Source: an uncultured Winogradskyella sp.
GTDB lineage: Bacteria; Bacteroidota; Bacteroidia; Flavobacteriales; Flavobacteriaceae
Reading direction: 5' to 3'
DNA: 64,000 bases
Assembly (NCBI GenBank): GCA_913055905.1
Contig: CAJXLB010000001.1
Coordinates: 806,001 to 870,000, forward strand
In this document: in pieces, positions 26,825 to 35,739 of the stretch
How the letters are laid out: each line of letters starts with the position of its first letter
Numbering within the stretch: position 1 is the stretch's first letter
Made by a program: the position numbers and the translations under genes
The notes under the pieces: generated by a model
Database searches by the model: none
What the model was told of the DNA's origin: nothing
What the model saw: the letters and a program-made list of their open reading frames with translations, nothing else

Positions 26825-26832
26825 CAAAAATA
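26825..26832 (-). promoter_or_regulatory. Bacteroidota -7 box for the glycosyltransferase operon
   Basis: On the minus strand TATTTTTG (26832 to 26825) fits TAnnTTTG 19 nt before the ATG at 26805. A TTG lies upstream at 26857-26855, spacing 22 nt, inside the 3' end of the polyferredoxin gene. The site suggests the three glycosyltransferases are transcribed separately from the genes upstream. Confidence 0.5.
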
Positions 26833-26836
26833 CAAT

Positions 26837-28429
26837 TTATTGCTTCTTGTTGACCAATTCCATTAAGTTCACATCGTTTCCTAATAAAATTTCTGTTGGA
26901 TTAATTCGACCTTTCATACTGTCATTTTCCAGTTTTAGAACACCTCTAGGACAAACCGCAGCACAAATACCGCAGCCTACACAACTTGAACGGACTATAT
27001 TTTCGCCCTTCTGCGCATAGGCTCTGACGTCGATTCCCATTTCGCAATAGGTAGAGCAATTACCACAAGAAATGCACTGTCCGCCGTTTGTGGTTATTCT
27101 AAATTTTGAAAACAATCGCTGTTGAAATCCTAAAATGGCGGCCATAGGACAACCAAAACGGCACCATACTCTGTTGCCAAAGATGGGATAGAACCCAGTG
27201 CCAATGACGCCAGAAAAAATGGAACCAATATAAAGCCCATAGGCTGAACGCAAAGCACTAGATTTAACAAAAAATAATTTGTCAGTTGTTCCCGTGAAAT
27301 GCATGACCAATAGAAGCATTATGACTGTAAAAAAACCGATAGCACCATATTTAGCGTCTTTTCCAAATTCATGGCGCTTGAAAAGCATAACTCCTGTAAA
27401 GAGAATGGAAAGTAATCCAGTAACCAATGCAATAAAAACTCCACGAGTTAGCCAGAAATCATTTTTATCATAGCCTAAGTAAGAATATATCACAGCTGTT
27501 GTCATCACCACAGAAAAAACAAGCACGGTATGGATGAGCCAGCGTTCCATTTTCCACGCACTTAATTTTTTTGAGGAGAGGTGCCTGAAGGGATCTCCTG
27601 CTGTTTCTGCAAGTCCGCCACAACCGCAAACCCAGGAGCAGTACCATCTTTTACCATACTTATAGGTAAGAATTGGTGTGATTATAAATATGGAGATAAT
27701 ACCAAAAAGGAGTAGAGCAAGCCCAATGTGGCCAGCCGACAAAAAGGCTTTAACAGACCATTCATCAAACAGATAGTAATTTAGTGGCCAAATACTCTTT
27801 AAATCATAATAAGGTAAGTCGTTATTCATGACATACATAAACTCGGGAATTAAAAAGGCAAAGGCCAATTGAAAAAACATAACCGAGAATGTCCGCAATC
27901 TTTGGTACCTATTATGTCTGTACTTAAGCAAGAATTTATACCCAAAGACTAAAATGGCCATGGTATATAATGTGCCGTAAACAAACCATTGACTCGCATT
28001 CCTGCCGCTCAGCAACTGACTCAAAGGATCAAATAATCCAATAAGTCCTGTATTGTTGGCGCCGTCCGTACCTAAACCTAAATATTCCGGAAAAAAGTAC
28101 AGTACGATATAAAACCCGGTGAGTACCAAACCAATAATCCAACCCCAAAGACCACGAGCGGATGTGGATTTAAACCAAGCGCCATCATTTTTTATGCCCT
28201 CATGTTTAGATAAATACGCTTCTCGAGAATAGATAATGGTGCCTGCGGCAATTAAAATCATAGAAGCTGCTAAAAAGGTCTCTTTGTATGGGAAATTGAC
28301 GTTGGCCAGAGCTAAAACCAAAATAAATAAGCCTAAAAGCCCAATGACCACGGCTGATTTTTGCTTAATTGTTAGTTGTAAAGCATCAGGTTTTGCTATG
28401 GACATACTATGATTTAATTTGTTGCTCAT
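26837..28429 (-). CDS. Membrane polyferredoxin, NapH/CcoG/NosR-like 4Fe-4S protein
   Basis: Counted from ATG 28429 the protein has 530 residues; a longer in-frame start at 28462 would overlap the upstream gene. It has about ten membrane helices. YCSWVCGCGGLAE and WCRFGCPMAAILGF are the paired Cys motifs found in NapH/NosR/MauN-type membrane ferredoxins. Two classical clusters follow near the C-terminus: CISCGNCSTYCEMGID and CVGCGICAAVCPRGV. Such proteins move electrons between quinol or NAD(P)H and periplasmic or membrane oxidoreductases. It begins 1 nt after the FAD oxidoreductase stop, so the two likely form one electron-transfer module; the terminal acceptor is not in the window. Confidence 0.85.
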   Translation of the reverse strand: MSNKLNHSMSIAKPDALQLTIKQKSAVVIGLLGLFILVLALANVNFPYKETFLAASMILIAAGTIIYSREAYLSKHEGIKNDGAWFKSTSARGLWGWIIGLVLTGFYIVLYFFPEYLGLGTDGANNTGLIGLFDPLSQLLSGRNASQWFVYGTLYTMAILVFGYKFLLKYRHNRYQRLRTFSVMFFQLAFAFLIPEFMYVMNNDLPYYDLKSIWPLNYYLFDEWSVKAFLSAGHIGLALLLFGIISIFIITPILTYKYGKRWYCSWVCGCGGLAETAGDPFRHLSSKKLSAWKMERWLIHTVLVFSVVMTTAVIYSYLGYDKNDFWLTRGVFIALVTGLLSILFTGVMLFKRHEFGKDAKYGAIGFFTVIMLLLVMHFTGTTDKLFFVKSSALRSAYGLYIGSIFSGVIGTGFYPIFGNRVWCRFGCPMAAILGFQQRLFSKFRITTNGGQCISCGNCSTYCEMGIDVRAYAQKGENIVRSSCVGCGICAAVCPRGVLKLENDSMKGRINPTEILLGNDVNLMELVNKKQ

Positions 28430-28430
28430 G

Positions 28431-29735
28431 TTATGCAATTTGTAATTTTTTGTGAAACGCATCTACTATTTCAGTCTCATAGCGTGCATAAAATTCTGGG
28501 TCAAAATTAGCTTCGGCGAGATGTTCTATAACGTAATCTACCTTACGCTCTTCGCTTAGCCATTGGTTAAAAGTCTTGTGGCGCATCCTAATACCAAAGG
28601 TATTAATACCTAAAAACATTTTAGTGTCCTTATGGTAAGCCACAGTGATACATTTGGTGTCATCCTCATGCCTCCAATGGAATTGCGCCTCATAATCTGG
28701 TTTTTTCTTCTTACTGTGTACCCAGCCATAAGTTTGGTATTCTATATCGAAGAACTTGGCCGAGTTAAACCAATGCCCAGGATTATAAGGCATACGATTG
28801 CCGCACAAGGTCTGTGCTAGGGCTTCCCCCATCATTCGGCCTGTATACCAAACCGCCTCAATTGTAGGTCTGTTGCCTATGGCTTTGCGTTGTTCGGCAC
28901 AGTCGCCTATGGCAAATACGTCCGGAATATTGGTTTCTAAATATCGGTTTACCAGAACACCACGATTTGTTTCGATTTCAGAATTCTTAAGAAAGTCAAT
29001 ATTAGGAGAAACGCCAGCTGTTAAACCTACGACATCGCAAGAAATCTCTTCACCTGTTTCCTCTAATATGATAGAACTTACCTTGCCATTAGCACCTGCT
29101 TTTATTTCCTTGAGATTGCTTGAAAGACGAAGATCAATACCGTGTTTGATGATATGCCTGTTTATCATTTGACTCTCGCCTTCAGGTAAAACACCATTCC
29201 AAAAACTGCTTTCGCGAACTAAAAAGGTCACAGGGATACTGCGGGAGCTCAACATTTCTGCCAACTCAATGCCAATAAGACCACCACCCACGATGACAGC
29301 GCGTTTACAAACCTCATTATTCGGAGCATGTTTTTCTAGGTTGTCTAAGTCCTGCTTATGGTATAAGCCCATAACACCTTCTAAATCCTGTCCTGGCCAA
29401 CCAAATTTATTGGGTTTGCTTCCAGTGGCAATCACCAATTTGTCATAAGACATCGTTTCACCATTGGAAAACTTTAAAGTTTTACTATTGGTGTCTACTT
29501 TGTTTACAATGCCTTTTCTCAATTCTATTCGGTTTTTTTTCCAAAACCAATTCTCATAAGGTTGGGTGTGCTCAAATTTCATATGGCCCATATACACGTA
29601 CATTAGGGCAGTTCTAGAAAAAAAGTAGTCTGTTTCTCCAGAGATGAGCGTAATTCTGTGGTCCGAAAATTTACGTACATGGCGTGCAAGCGTTACTCCA
29701 GAAATACCATTGCCAATAATAACGATGTTATCCAT
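28431..29735 (-). CDS. NAD(P)/FAD-dependent pyridine nucleotide-disulfide-type oxidoreductase
   Basis: A 434-residue flavoprotein with an N-terminal FAD site IVIIGNGISGVTLARHV (~4-20), a central NAD(P)H site AVIVGGGLIGIELAEML (~146-162), the ATGSKP linker and the second FAD motif VFAIGDCAEQ (~276-285). It resembles ferredoxin- or rubredoxin-reductase-like members lacking the redox disulfide. Tight coupling with the polyferredoxin gene suggests it feeds NAD(P)H electrons into it. The last ~90 residues (HWFNSAKFFDIEYQTYGWV onward) are an additional domain seen in Bacteroidota homologues. Confidence 0.85.
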   Translation of the reverse strand: MDNIVIIGNGISGVTLARHVRKFSDHRITLISGETDYFFSRTALMYVYMGHMKFEHTQPYENWFWKKNRIELRKGIVNKVDTNSKTLKFSNGETMSYDKLVIATGSKPNKFGWPGQDLEGVMGLYHKQDLDNLEKHAPNNEVCKRAVIVGGGLIGIELAEMLSSRSIPVTFLVRESSFWNGVLPEGESQMINRHIIKHGIDLRLSSNLKEIKAGANGKVSSIILEETGEEISCDVVGLTAGVSPNIDFLKNSEIETNRGVLVNRYLETNIPDVFAIGDCAEQRKAIGNRPTIEAVWYTGRMMGEALAQTLCGNRMPYNPGHWFNSAKFFDIEYQTYGWVHSKKKKPDYEAQFHWRHEDDTKCITVAYHKDTKMFLGINTFGIRMRHKTFNQWLSEERKVDYVIEHLAEANFDPEFYARYETEIVDAFHKKLQIA

Positions 29736-29768
29736 TTAGATGTATGTTGTTGGTTAGGTCTTAGGTCG

Positions 29769-29787
29769 AAGGTTTTGTTAAAACCTT
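29769..29787. repeat. Inverted repeat between divergent genes
   Basis: AAGGTTTT-GTT-AAAACCTT is a perfect 8-bp dyad in the 98-nt gap between the divergent FAD oxidoreductase and GH113-like genes. It could be an operator or RNA hairpin; no U-tract supports a terminator. Confidence 0.35.
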
Positions 29788-29833
29788 AAGGGGCCCTATT
29801 GATTTTCTTTAAATTTAAGCATTATTTTAACCA

Positions 29834-30856
29834 ATGCGCTACTTCAGTATTAGTCTTCTTGTTATCCTTTTATTTGGTTGTGCTGCAGCAGAATATAAGC
29901 CGGAAAAAATAAATGGTGTGAGCTTTGTAGCAGCTCGCGAAGCTATAGATAGTACACATGTGGCACCAGTTGTGGATATTTTTAGCAATTATGCAGCAGT
30001 AATGCCATTTGGTTTTATAAGACAACTGGATAATCCTGACATCATTTTTAACACGGACCGACAATGGTTTGGTGAAACAAAATCAGGAGCCAGGCAGTAT
30101 ATCGAAGAACTAAGAAAAGCCAATCTTAAAATTATGCTCAAACCTCAAATTTGGGTATGGAGAGGCGAATTTACAGGGGAAATAATGATGGATTCTGAGG
30201 AGAACTGGAAAAAACTCGAATCTTCCTATACGGCTTTCATTATGGAGTATGCAACTCTCGCGGAAGAAGTCAAGGCCGAAATCCTTTGTATTGGCACTGA
30301 GTTGGAGTTGTTTGTAAAATTTAGGCCTGAATATTGGACAGAACTCATTACTAAAATCCGTTCAGTCTACAAGGGTAAATTAACTTATGCTGCAAACTGG
30401 GATGAATTTAGAAGAACACCTTTTTGGGACCAATTAGACTATATAGGTATTGATGCTTATTTTCCCATTAGCAATGAAAAAACGCCATCAATAGAAAGTT
30501 GTATAGAAGGTTGGAAGCAGCACAAACCTAGGATTAGGCAAATATCAAAAGAGAATAATCGACCCGTCTTATTTACGGAGTATGGCTATAGAAGTGTGGA
30601 TTTTTCTGCAGAAAAACCTTGGGTGTTTGACCGCAGCATGACCAATGTAAATCTAGAAGCTCAGAATAATGCGATGCAAGCCTTGTACATGACCTTTTGG
30701 GATGAAGATTGGTTTGCTGGTGGTTTTATATGGAAATGGTTTCATAAGCATAATGAGGTAGGAGGAGCAAATAATTTCATGTTTACACCACAGAATAAGC
30801 CTGTTGAACAAATTATAAAAAATCATTACGCAGAATATCACCCACTTAGCAATTGA
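29834..30856 (+). CDS. Lipoprotein glycoside hydrolase, GH113-like TIM barrel
   Basis: A 340-residue protein with a lipoprotein signal (LLVILLFGCAAAE, Cys ~16). The TIM-barrel part resembles GH113: LKIMLKPQIWVWRGEF, CIGTELELFVKF (probable acid/base Glu), YAANWDEFRRTPFWDQLDYIGIDAYFP and RPVLFTEYGYRS (probable nucleophile Glu), then GGFIWKWFHK. GH113 members are beta-mannanases or mannosidases; the substrate here is not proven. It is a stand-alone gene, 98 nt from the divergent oxidoreductase. Confidence 0.75.
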   Translation: MRYFSISLLVILLFGCAAAEYKPEKINGVSFVAAREAIDSTHVAPVVDIFSNYAAVMPFGFIRQLDNPDIIFNTDRQWFGETKSGARQYIEELRKANLKIMLKPQIWVWRGEFTGEIMMDSEENWKKLESSYTAFIMEYATLAEEVKAEILCIGTELELFVKFRPEYWTELITKIRSVYKGKLTYAANWDEFRRTPFWDQLDYIGIDAYFPISNEKTPSIESCIEGWKQHKPRIRQISKENNRPVLFTEYGYRSVDFSAEKPWVFDRSMTNVNLEAQNNAMQALYMTFWDEDWFAGGFIWKWFHKHNEVGGANNFMFTPQNKPVEQIIKNHYAEYHPLSN

Positions 30857-30939
30857 TAATCAGGCAAGGTTTTTTCTAGGTTTGCCAGCTTTACTTTTAT
30901 AATTACATTGGTTATCTTTAAAGTTTTAGGTCTTCGCTT

Positions 30940-31668
30940 ATGAGAACTTTGGTATTTGGTGATATTCATGGAGGTTTAAGAGCTCTAGAACAGCTTTTGG
31001 AACGATTAAAAGTAAATCCAACGGATACGCTTGTCTTTTTAGGGGATTATGTAGATGGTTGGAGCGAGTCTGCACAGGTAATTTCTAAATTGATTGACTT
31101 ATCTGAATCTAACAACTGTGTTTTTATTAAAGGTAACCATGATGTTTGGTGTGAGGATTGGTTGCGTGACGGTACTGCTAATCCGGTTTGGGTGCAACAT
31201 GGCGGCAAGGAAACGTTAGAGAGTTATTCAAAAGTGTCTAAAGCAGAACGAGATGAACATTTAAGGTTTTTTCAAAACATGCCGCTATATCATCTTGACG
31301 AGGAAAATCGTTTGTTTGTGCATGCAGGTTTTACTTCCATGCATGGTGTAGAGCGCGAGGTGCATCCGCAAACTTTTTATTACGACAGAACCCTTTGGGA
31401 AATGGCATTGACTATGGATAAACGAATTGAGCCAGACTCAGACCGTTTTCCAAAACGTCTAAAACATTATAAGGAAATCTATATTGGCCATACGCCTACA
31501 TTGTACTATCATAAATATGAACCCATGAAAGCTGCTAATGTCTGGAATATTGATACAGGAGCGGCATTCACAGGAAAGTTGTCTGCTTTGGATGTGAATA
31601 CCAAAGAATTGTACCAGAGTGACACCGTTACACATTTATATCCCAATGAACTGGGCCGCAATAAGTAA
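30940..31668 (+). CDS. Calcineurin-like serine/threonine protein phosphatase
   Basis: A 242-residue metallophosphatase of the PPP type. The three defining motifs are present: GDIHGG (~8), GDYVDGW (~36) and GNHDVW (~66), plus VHAGFTS and IGHTPT for the remaining metal ligands. It resembles bacterial PrpA/lambda-type phosphatases or diadenosine tetraphosphatases; substrates cannot be told. It ends 2 nt from the stop of the convergent CarboxypepD_reg-like gene, and no terminator hairpin is obvious. Confidence 0.9.
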   Translation: MRTLVFGDIHGGLRALEQLLERLKVNPTDTLVFLGDYVDGWSESAQVISKLIDLSESNNCVFIKGNHDVWCEDWLRDGTANPVWVQHGGKETLESYSKVSKAERDEHLRFFQNMPLYHLDEENRLFVHAGFTSMHGVEREVHPQTFYYDRTLWEMALTMDKRIEPDSDRFPKRLKHYKEIYIGHTPTLYYHKYEPMKAANVWNIDTGAAFTGKLSALDVNTKELYQSDTVTHLYPNELGRNK

Positions 31669-31670
31669 AC

Positions 31671-33206
31671 TTACTCCGATTCTATGGCTTTAAATTCCTT
31701 TATCGCTTGATTAGGTTCAATGATGTTGTAGCCTTTCCAGAAATCAGGGTCGTATTTCTTTAGGTATTCAGGAAGTACTTCAGCTTTTTCTTTAAACGCA
31801 TTGTAGTCTAGCTCTGTTAAGGCTTCTGTTTCAAAAACAATAAGTTCTGTTTTTTCAAGGTTATTTACTATAAAATCAACATCACCTTTCACCATATTTT
31901 GTTGGCGCCTACCTTTTACATTTTTATTCTTTTCAATAATCTTAATAGGCCGTTTTATTCCTACCCGTTGGCCAGAGGATTCATCCAGGTATTTTACGGA
32001 GTATTTGTCGTTGCTGTTTTTGTGGAAAATAATAGTACCCTCCTTGAGGTATTGATTTAGGGAAATCCCTAATAATCTAAATCGTCTTAAGGGTTTAACA
32101 TTTTGGTAATCTACGCGTACAACGGCAAAATCCTCAGTGTTTACATAAAAGGTTCCTTTGTAGTCTTCGCGTCGTTTAGGTTCAAAGGTTATAACATAAA
32201 CAAACATATCGTCCATAAAGGCATAGTCTTCAACCTTAAATCGATAACGATTGGATTTATGGATGAAGTTGAGATCGTTGTCCTCATCTACAAAATGATT
32301 GTTTTCTAAGCCGTGAATAATGCGTTTTCTAAAATTGAGAAACCCTGCTTTTCTAAGTGAATCTCTTTTACGTTGTTCTGAAAGTAGTGCGGCGGTAACT
32401 TCTTTCTCTTTTTTGACTTGTTCTGTATCTCCAAATAAACTAGAATCAATATCTTCCTTGGTACTGAACCAACCTGATTTGATTTTGAAATACGAGTCAC
32501 GTTTCACGTATTTCCTAAAAATCTTATTAAAGCGTTCTTCATAGTTTTCTAAGTTTACTTCGCTAGCTTCATCCTCTAATCGGCAGGCTTTAAGAATGTC
32601 CATTTTTTGTTTGCTGTAGGGCGCAATTTTACCATACAAGTTGCCTAACAGTTCAACATGATTACTGCTTGTTTTTGGAACATCATTAAGTAAACTATCT
32701 ATGAGCTGCTGATTGATTTCCGGAATTGTAGACTTATCTAAATTGACAACAGATTTGTCAATGTTATTATAGAAGGATTCCCTGAAGAATAATTTGCGTT
32801 TGGCGTAGTCTTTATCGTAATTGGTATTTAACCTGGCCTTGATGGAATCTAGAATTTCATCAACGGTATATTTTTTGTTTGTCAATAGTACCTCATCTAA
32901 GTCCACAGCCTTAGGGTTGAGATAAATGGTTTCCTTTTCAAAACCCTTAACGGCTAAACTTTTAGTTTCATAACCTAGACAGCTTATCACTAAGGAATCC
33001 TGAGGTTGAATAGCTCTATAAATGGAAATGCTAAATTCACCATTTTCATTGGTAATGACACCATTATTTGAACTGAATTGAATGGTGGCATAGGGAATTG
33101 GTTGTTCCGTTTTGGAGTCCATCAACTTGGACGAAATCGTGGTTTGACCGCTGAGTTTAAAAGTCGAAATAACACTTATGAAAAATAAAATTGTAACCGT
33201 TCGCAT
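31671..33206 (-). CDS. Exported protein with N-terminal CarboxypepD_reg-like domain
   Basis: A 511-residue protein from ATG 33206. A signal peptide (VTILFFISVISTFKLSGQ) is followed by a carboxypeptidase-regulatory-like beta-sandwich (SKLMDSKTEQPIPYATIQFS ... ITNENGEFSISI, ~25-100), the domain seen at the N-terminus of many Bacteroidota outer-membrane proteins. The remainder (~105-511) is soluble and charged, with DDMFVYVITFEPKRREDYKGTFYVN typical of DUF5686-like or hypothetical periplasmic proteins. No barrel or TonB box is apparent. Function unknown. Confidence 0.8.
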   Translation of the reverse strand: MRTVTILFFISVISTFKLSGQTTISSKLMDSKTEQPIPYATIQFSSNNGVITNENGEFSISIYRAIQPQDSLVISCLGYETKSLAVKGFEKETIYLNPKAVDLDEVLLTNKKYTVDEILDSIKARLNTNYDKDYAKRKLFFRESFYNNIDKSVVNLDKSTIPEINQQLIDSLLNDVPKTSSNHVELLGNLYGKIAPYSKQKMDILKACRLEDEASEVNLENYEERFNKIFRKYVKRDSYFKIKSGWFSTKEDIDSSLFGDTEQVKKEKEVTAALLSEQRKRDSLRKAGFLNFRKRIIHGLENNHFVDEDNDLNFIHKSNRYRFKVEDYAFMDDMFVYVITFEPKRREDYKGTFYVNTEDFAVVRVDYQNVKPLRRFRLLGISLNQYLKEGTIIFHKNSNDKYSVKYLDESSGQRVGIKRPIKIIEKNKNVKGRRQQNMVKGDVDFIVNNLEKTELIVFETEALTELDYNAFKEKAEVLPEYLKKYDPDFWKGYNIIEPNQAIKEFKAIESE

Positions 33207-33316
33207 AATGATTGATTTTGGACCAAAGTAGCACATTGGATTAAACCGGATCTAGAGTTTAAAATTTTATTAAGTAAGATTTATCTTAAGTTTAACAAGA
33301 GGGTTTTGCTAAATAA

Positions 33317-34009
33317 TCAAGTAATATTGTTCTTGTAGTAGGTATAAAGTTCTTCTGCCGAGGCACCGAGCCAGCGTTTTATATAGATTCTAATAAAAAG
33401 GTATTGTAACCGCCAAACACCAATCTTTTTATAGAGTCGAGCCGAAGTTTTTATTTTTTTATTGATGACCACAAATTGTCTTCTTCGGTAAAGTTCATTG
33501 ATTAAGATATTGTCTTCGTAAATAATATAGTCTTCATTATACCCGCCAATATCTTGGAACAAGGCTTTTGTGATAAATAAGCTCTGATCACCACCGCGAC
33601 AAGGTCGCCAATTAAACTGTGTTAACCAACTTGCCAATTTTAACCACCAGTGGTTGCTATCAAACTGCATTCTAAAGCATCCAGCTTTGTTGCCTTGAAC
33701 TACTTCATCAATAATTAATTGGTCAAAATTTTTGGGAGGAAAGGCATCGGCATGCAGGAAATAAAGAATAGCGCCTTTGGCTTTTCGAGCTCCAGTATTC
33801 ATTTGTTTGGCGCGTCCCTTTTCTGAAGCTATTAGAGTAACATCCTTAAATTTAGTTACAATACTTTGAGACCCATCCGTACTACCACCATCAACAACAA
33901 TAATATCTTCAATATTTTCCTTTGAACTGTTTTCTTGCAAATGATTGAGAAGTTCTCCAATGAAATCGCATTCGTTGAAAATGGGAATAATGATAGAAAT
34001 CTTAGTCAT
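33317..34009 (-). CDS. TIGR04283-type arsenosugar biosynthesis glycosyltransferase
   Basis: A 230-residue GT2 family protein. ISIIIPIFNECDFIGELLNHL, IVVDGGSTDGS and ASEKGRAKQMNTGARKAKGAILYFLHADAFPP are characteristic of the TIGR04283 family, which is named for its occurrence in arsenosugar clusters. CRGGDQSLFITKALFQDIGGYNED follows. It probably transfers or modifies a sugar in the late pathway; donor and acceptor are unproven. It is last in the operon and overlaps the DUF547 gene by 8 nt. Confidence 0.9.
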   Translation of the reverse strand: MTKISIIIPIFNECDFIGELLNHLQENSSKENIEDIIVVDGGSTDGSQSIVTKFKDVTLIASEKGRAKQMNTGARKAKGAILYFLHADAFPPKNFDQLIIDEVVQGNKAGCFRMQFDSNHWWLKLASWLTQFNWRPCRGGDQSLFITKALFQDIGGYNEDYIIYEDNILINELYRRRQFVVINKKIKTSARLYKKIGVWRLQYLFIRIYIKRWLGASAEELYTYYKNNIT

Positions 34010-34694
34010 TTAAGTCCCAATTATAGTCGAGATAATTGATTTTAGCTTTTGCAGAAACATCTATTTTAGAGTACTTACGAATAAAATCAATCACACCACC
34101 TGCATTATTGAAGTCTTTGGAAAACCATCTAAAGATTTTGGAAATCTCTAAGAATTCTTTTGAAATTTTGTTTTTAGAAGTATCGTTAAGAAATTCTAGG
34201 GTTGCCTCATCAAGTTGTTGTTCAAGATTTTTTGCTGTAAACGCTGCATTTTGAAGTTTAGGGCAAGACATTGAAGCACAAACGATGGCAAAATGAATTC
34301 TCGGTTCTTCCATTTTACGCAAAACCTTATGTTCAATATCATTCAGACTGATCCAATCGTCTCCAAATTTCCAAAGTGTTTGGTCCCATGGTTTTTTAAT
34401 ATCCTTAATGCTGTTTAAGGGATAATGTCTCAAAATGAGGTCAATGGTCAAAGCGTTATAGGCATTTATCCAATACGCTAACTTTTCATTTTTATTCCAG
34501 CTTTCCTCAGGAATATTCTTTTGTAGGGATTGGATATATGCATTTAAAGCCTGCGGATTTTTTTTGATTGCATCGTAATTTACCCTTCCGTCTTGAGACA
34601 CATGGGTGCTTAAAATCTGTGTCCAAAGTTGGTGATTCACCTGACACAACACGCTATTGCTAAAAATTAAACATATAAAGATTAAGACTTTCAT
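34002..34694 (-). CDS. DUF547 domain-containing exported protein
   Basis: A 230-residue protein with an N-terminal signal (MKVLIFICLIFSNSVLCQ; the Cys could be a lipobox). The DUF547 core is clear: LAYWINAYNALTIDLILRHYP (~70-90), IKKPWDQTLWKFGDDWISLNDIEHKVLR and RIHFAIVCASMSCPKL (~130-145). The family is common in bacteria and plants and has no proven biochemical function. Its location between ArsM and the TIGR04283 glycosyltransferase, with 8-nt overlap to the latter, places it in the arsenosugar operon. Confidence 0.9.
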   Translation of the reverse strand: MKVLIFICLIFSNSVLCQVNHQLWTQILSTHVSQDGRVNYDAIKKNPQALNAYIQSLQKNIPEESWNKNEKLAYWINAYNALTIDLILRHYPLNSIKDIKKPWDQTLWKFGDDWISLNDIEHKVLRKMEEPRIHFAIVCASMSCPKLQNAAFTAKNLEQQLDEATLEFLNDTSKNKISKEFLEISKIFRWFSKDFNNAGGVIDFIRKYSKIDVSAKAKINYLDYNWDLND

Positions 34695-34770
34695 AATTAC
34701 AAAATTAGCACGGCTTATTCCCTTTATATTTTGCTCCTTTTAGCATAGTATTTTTTAATTAAATGCAGTT

Positions 34771-35739
34771 TTAACAACAGCCGCCACCATCGTAGTGAAA
34801 CGTAGATTCTGAAATAAAAATATCTTCACGATTGAGTTTGGCTAATGCTCCTGCTGTTTTATCACAGATAGCTAAAGGCTGATTTTTTAGTAAAACATGT
34901 CCTGCTTTATCATCAAAATAATCCTCTTCACCAAAATAAATTGCTGCTTTACCCGTAAAAACGCAGGGACCGTCTTTAGGCATTGGATCTTTTATGGCGG
35001 CTACTTCTACAGATTCAATGTAGATTAATTCTTCGGTTGGATAATGTTTAGGGTCTAGAATTCGGTAAGGTTTCCTTGCTCTTATTTCAATAGTTCCAAA
35101 CCCAGCATCTGTAAGCATTTTTACATAATCTGCAATAGGTAAACTGCCACTAAGGCAAAGCGCTCTCAGCCGTTCGTCATTTCTCAAGGTATCGTTCATG
35201 GGTTGCTCACAGGTTGGGTCGCTCATAACGAGTCGGCCATGAGGCTTTAAAACCCTGTACATTTCGGCAATAGCTTGTTTAAGGTCATCTTCCTTAAAAA
35301 TATTGAACAAGCAGTTTTGGGCGGCCACGTCAATACTGTTATCTGCTACAGGCAAATGCATGGCGTCACCTTTCTTTAGGTCTACAAATTCTGATTTAAA
35401 CCAAGGATTTAGGGCTTCGGCTTCCTTAAAATTTTTTCTTGAAGCCTCTAACATCTCGTCTACCACATCAACGCCAATAACGCCCCCTTTTTGTCTGCTG
35501 AAATAGGAAAACTGCAAGAGTTCCATGCCGCCACCAACGCCAACGTATAAGATTTTCGGATTATTTACTAAGTCTCTGGCATGAACGGTAGACCCACAGC
35601 CATAGTTCATTTCTTGCATGATTTTAGGAATTTTTAAACCAGGCAATTCCCAAATAGGATTCGTGGTACAGCACAAGCCAACATCTGGAGTTAAGGCAGC
35701 TTCTTTGTAAACGTTATGTGTAGTATCTAAATAGCTCAT
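34771..35739 (-). CDS. arsM: Arsenite methyltransferase, arsenosugar type (ArsM)
   Basis: A 322-residue SAM methyltransferase predicted to methylate As(III) to dimethylarsenical. The SAM-binding motif is ILYVGVGGGMELLQF followed by VIGVDVVDEML. Candidate arsenic-binding cysteines occur in the expected contexts: NYGCGST (C48), SDPTCEQPM and RALCLSGSLPI, with an additional CC pair at 23-24 and a GGGCC terminus. The opening LTPDVGLCCTTNPIWELPGL and this terminus mark the arsenosugar-associated subclass. The ATG overlaps the PNP stop by 1 nt. The neighbours ArsS, TIGR04282 and TIGR04283 make this assignment firm. Confidence 0.93.
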   Translation of the reverse strand: MSYLDTTHNVYKEAALTPDVGLCCTTNPIWELPGLKIPKIMQEMNYGCGSTVHARDLVNNPKILYVGVGGGMELLQFSYFSRQKGGVIGVDVVDEMLEASRKNFKEAEALNPWFKSEFVDLKKGDAMHLPVADNSIDVAAQNCLFNIFKEDDLKQAIAEMYRVLKPHGRLVMSDPTCEQPMNDTLRNDERLRALCLSGSLPIADYVKMLTDAGFGTIEIRARKPYRILDPKHYPTEELIYIESVEVAAIKDPMPKDGPCVFTGKAAIYFGEEDYFDDKAGHVLLKNQPLAICDKTAGALAKLNREDIFISESTFHYDGGGCC

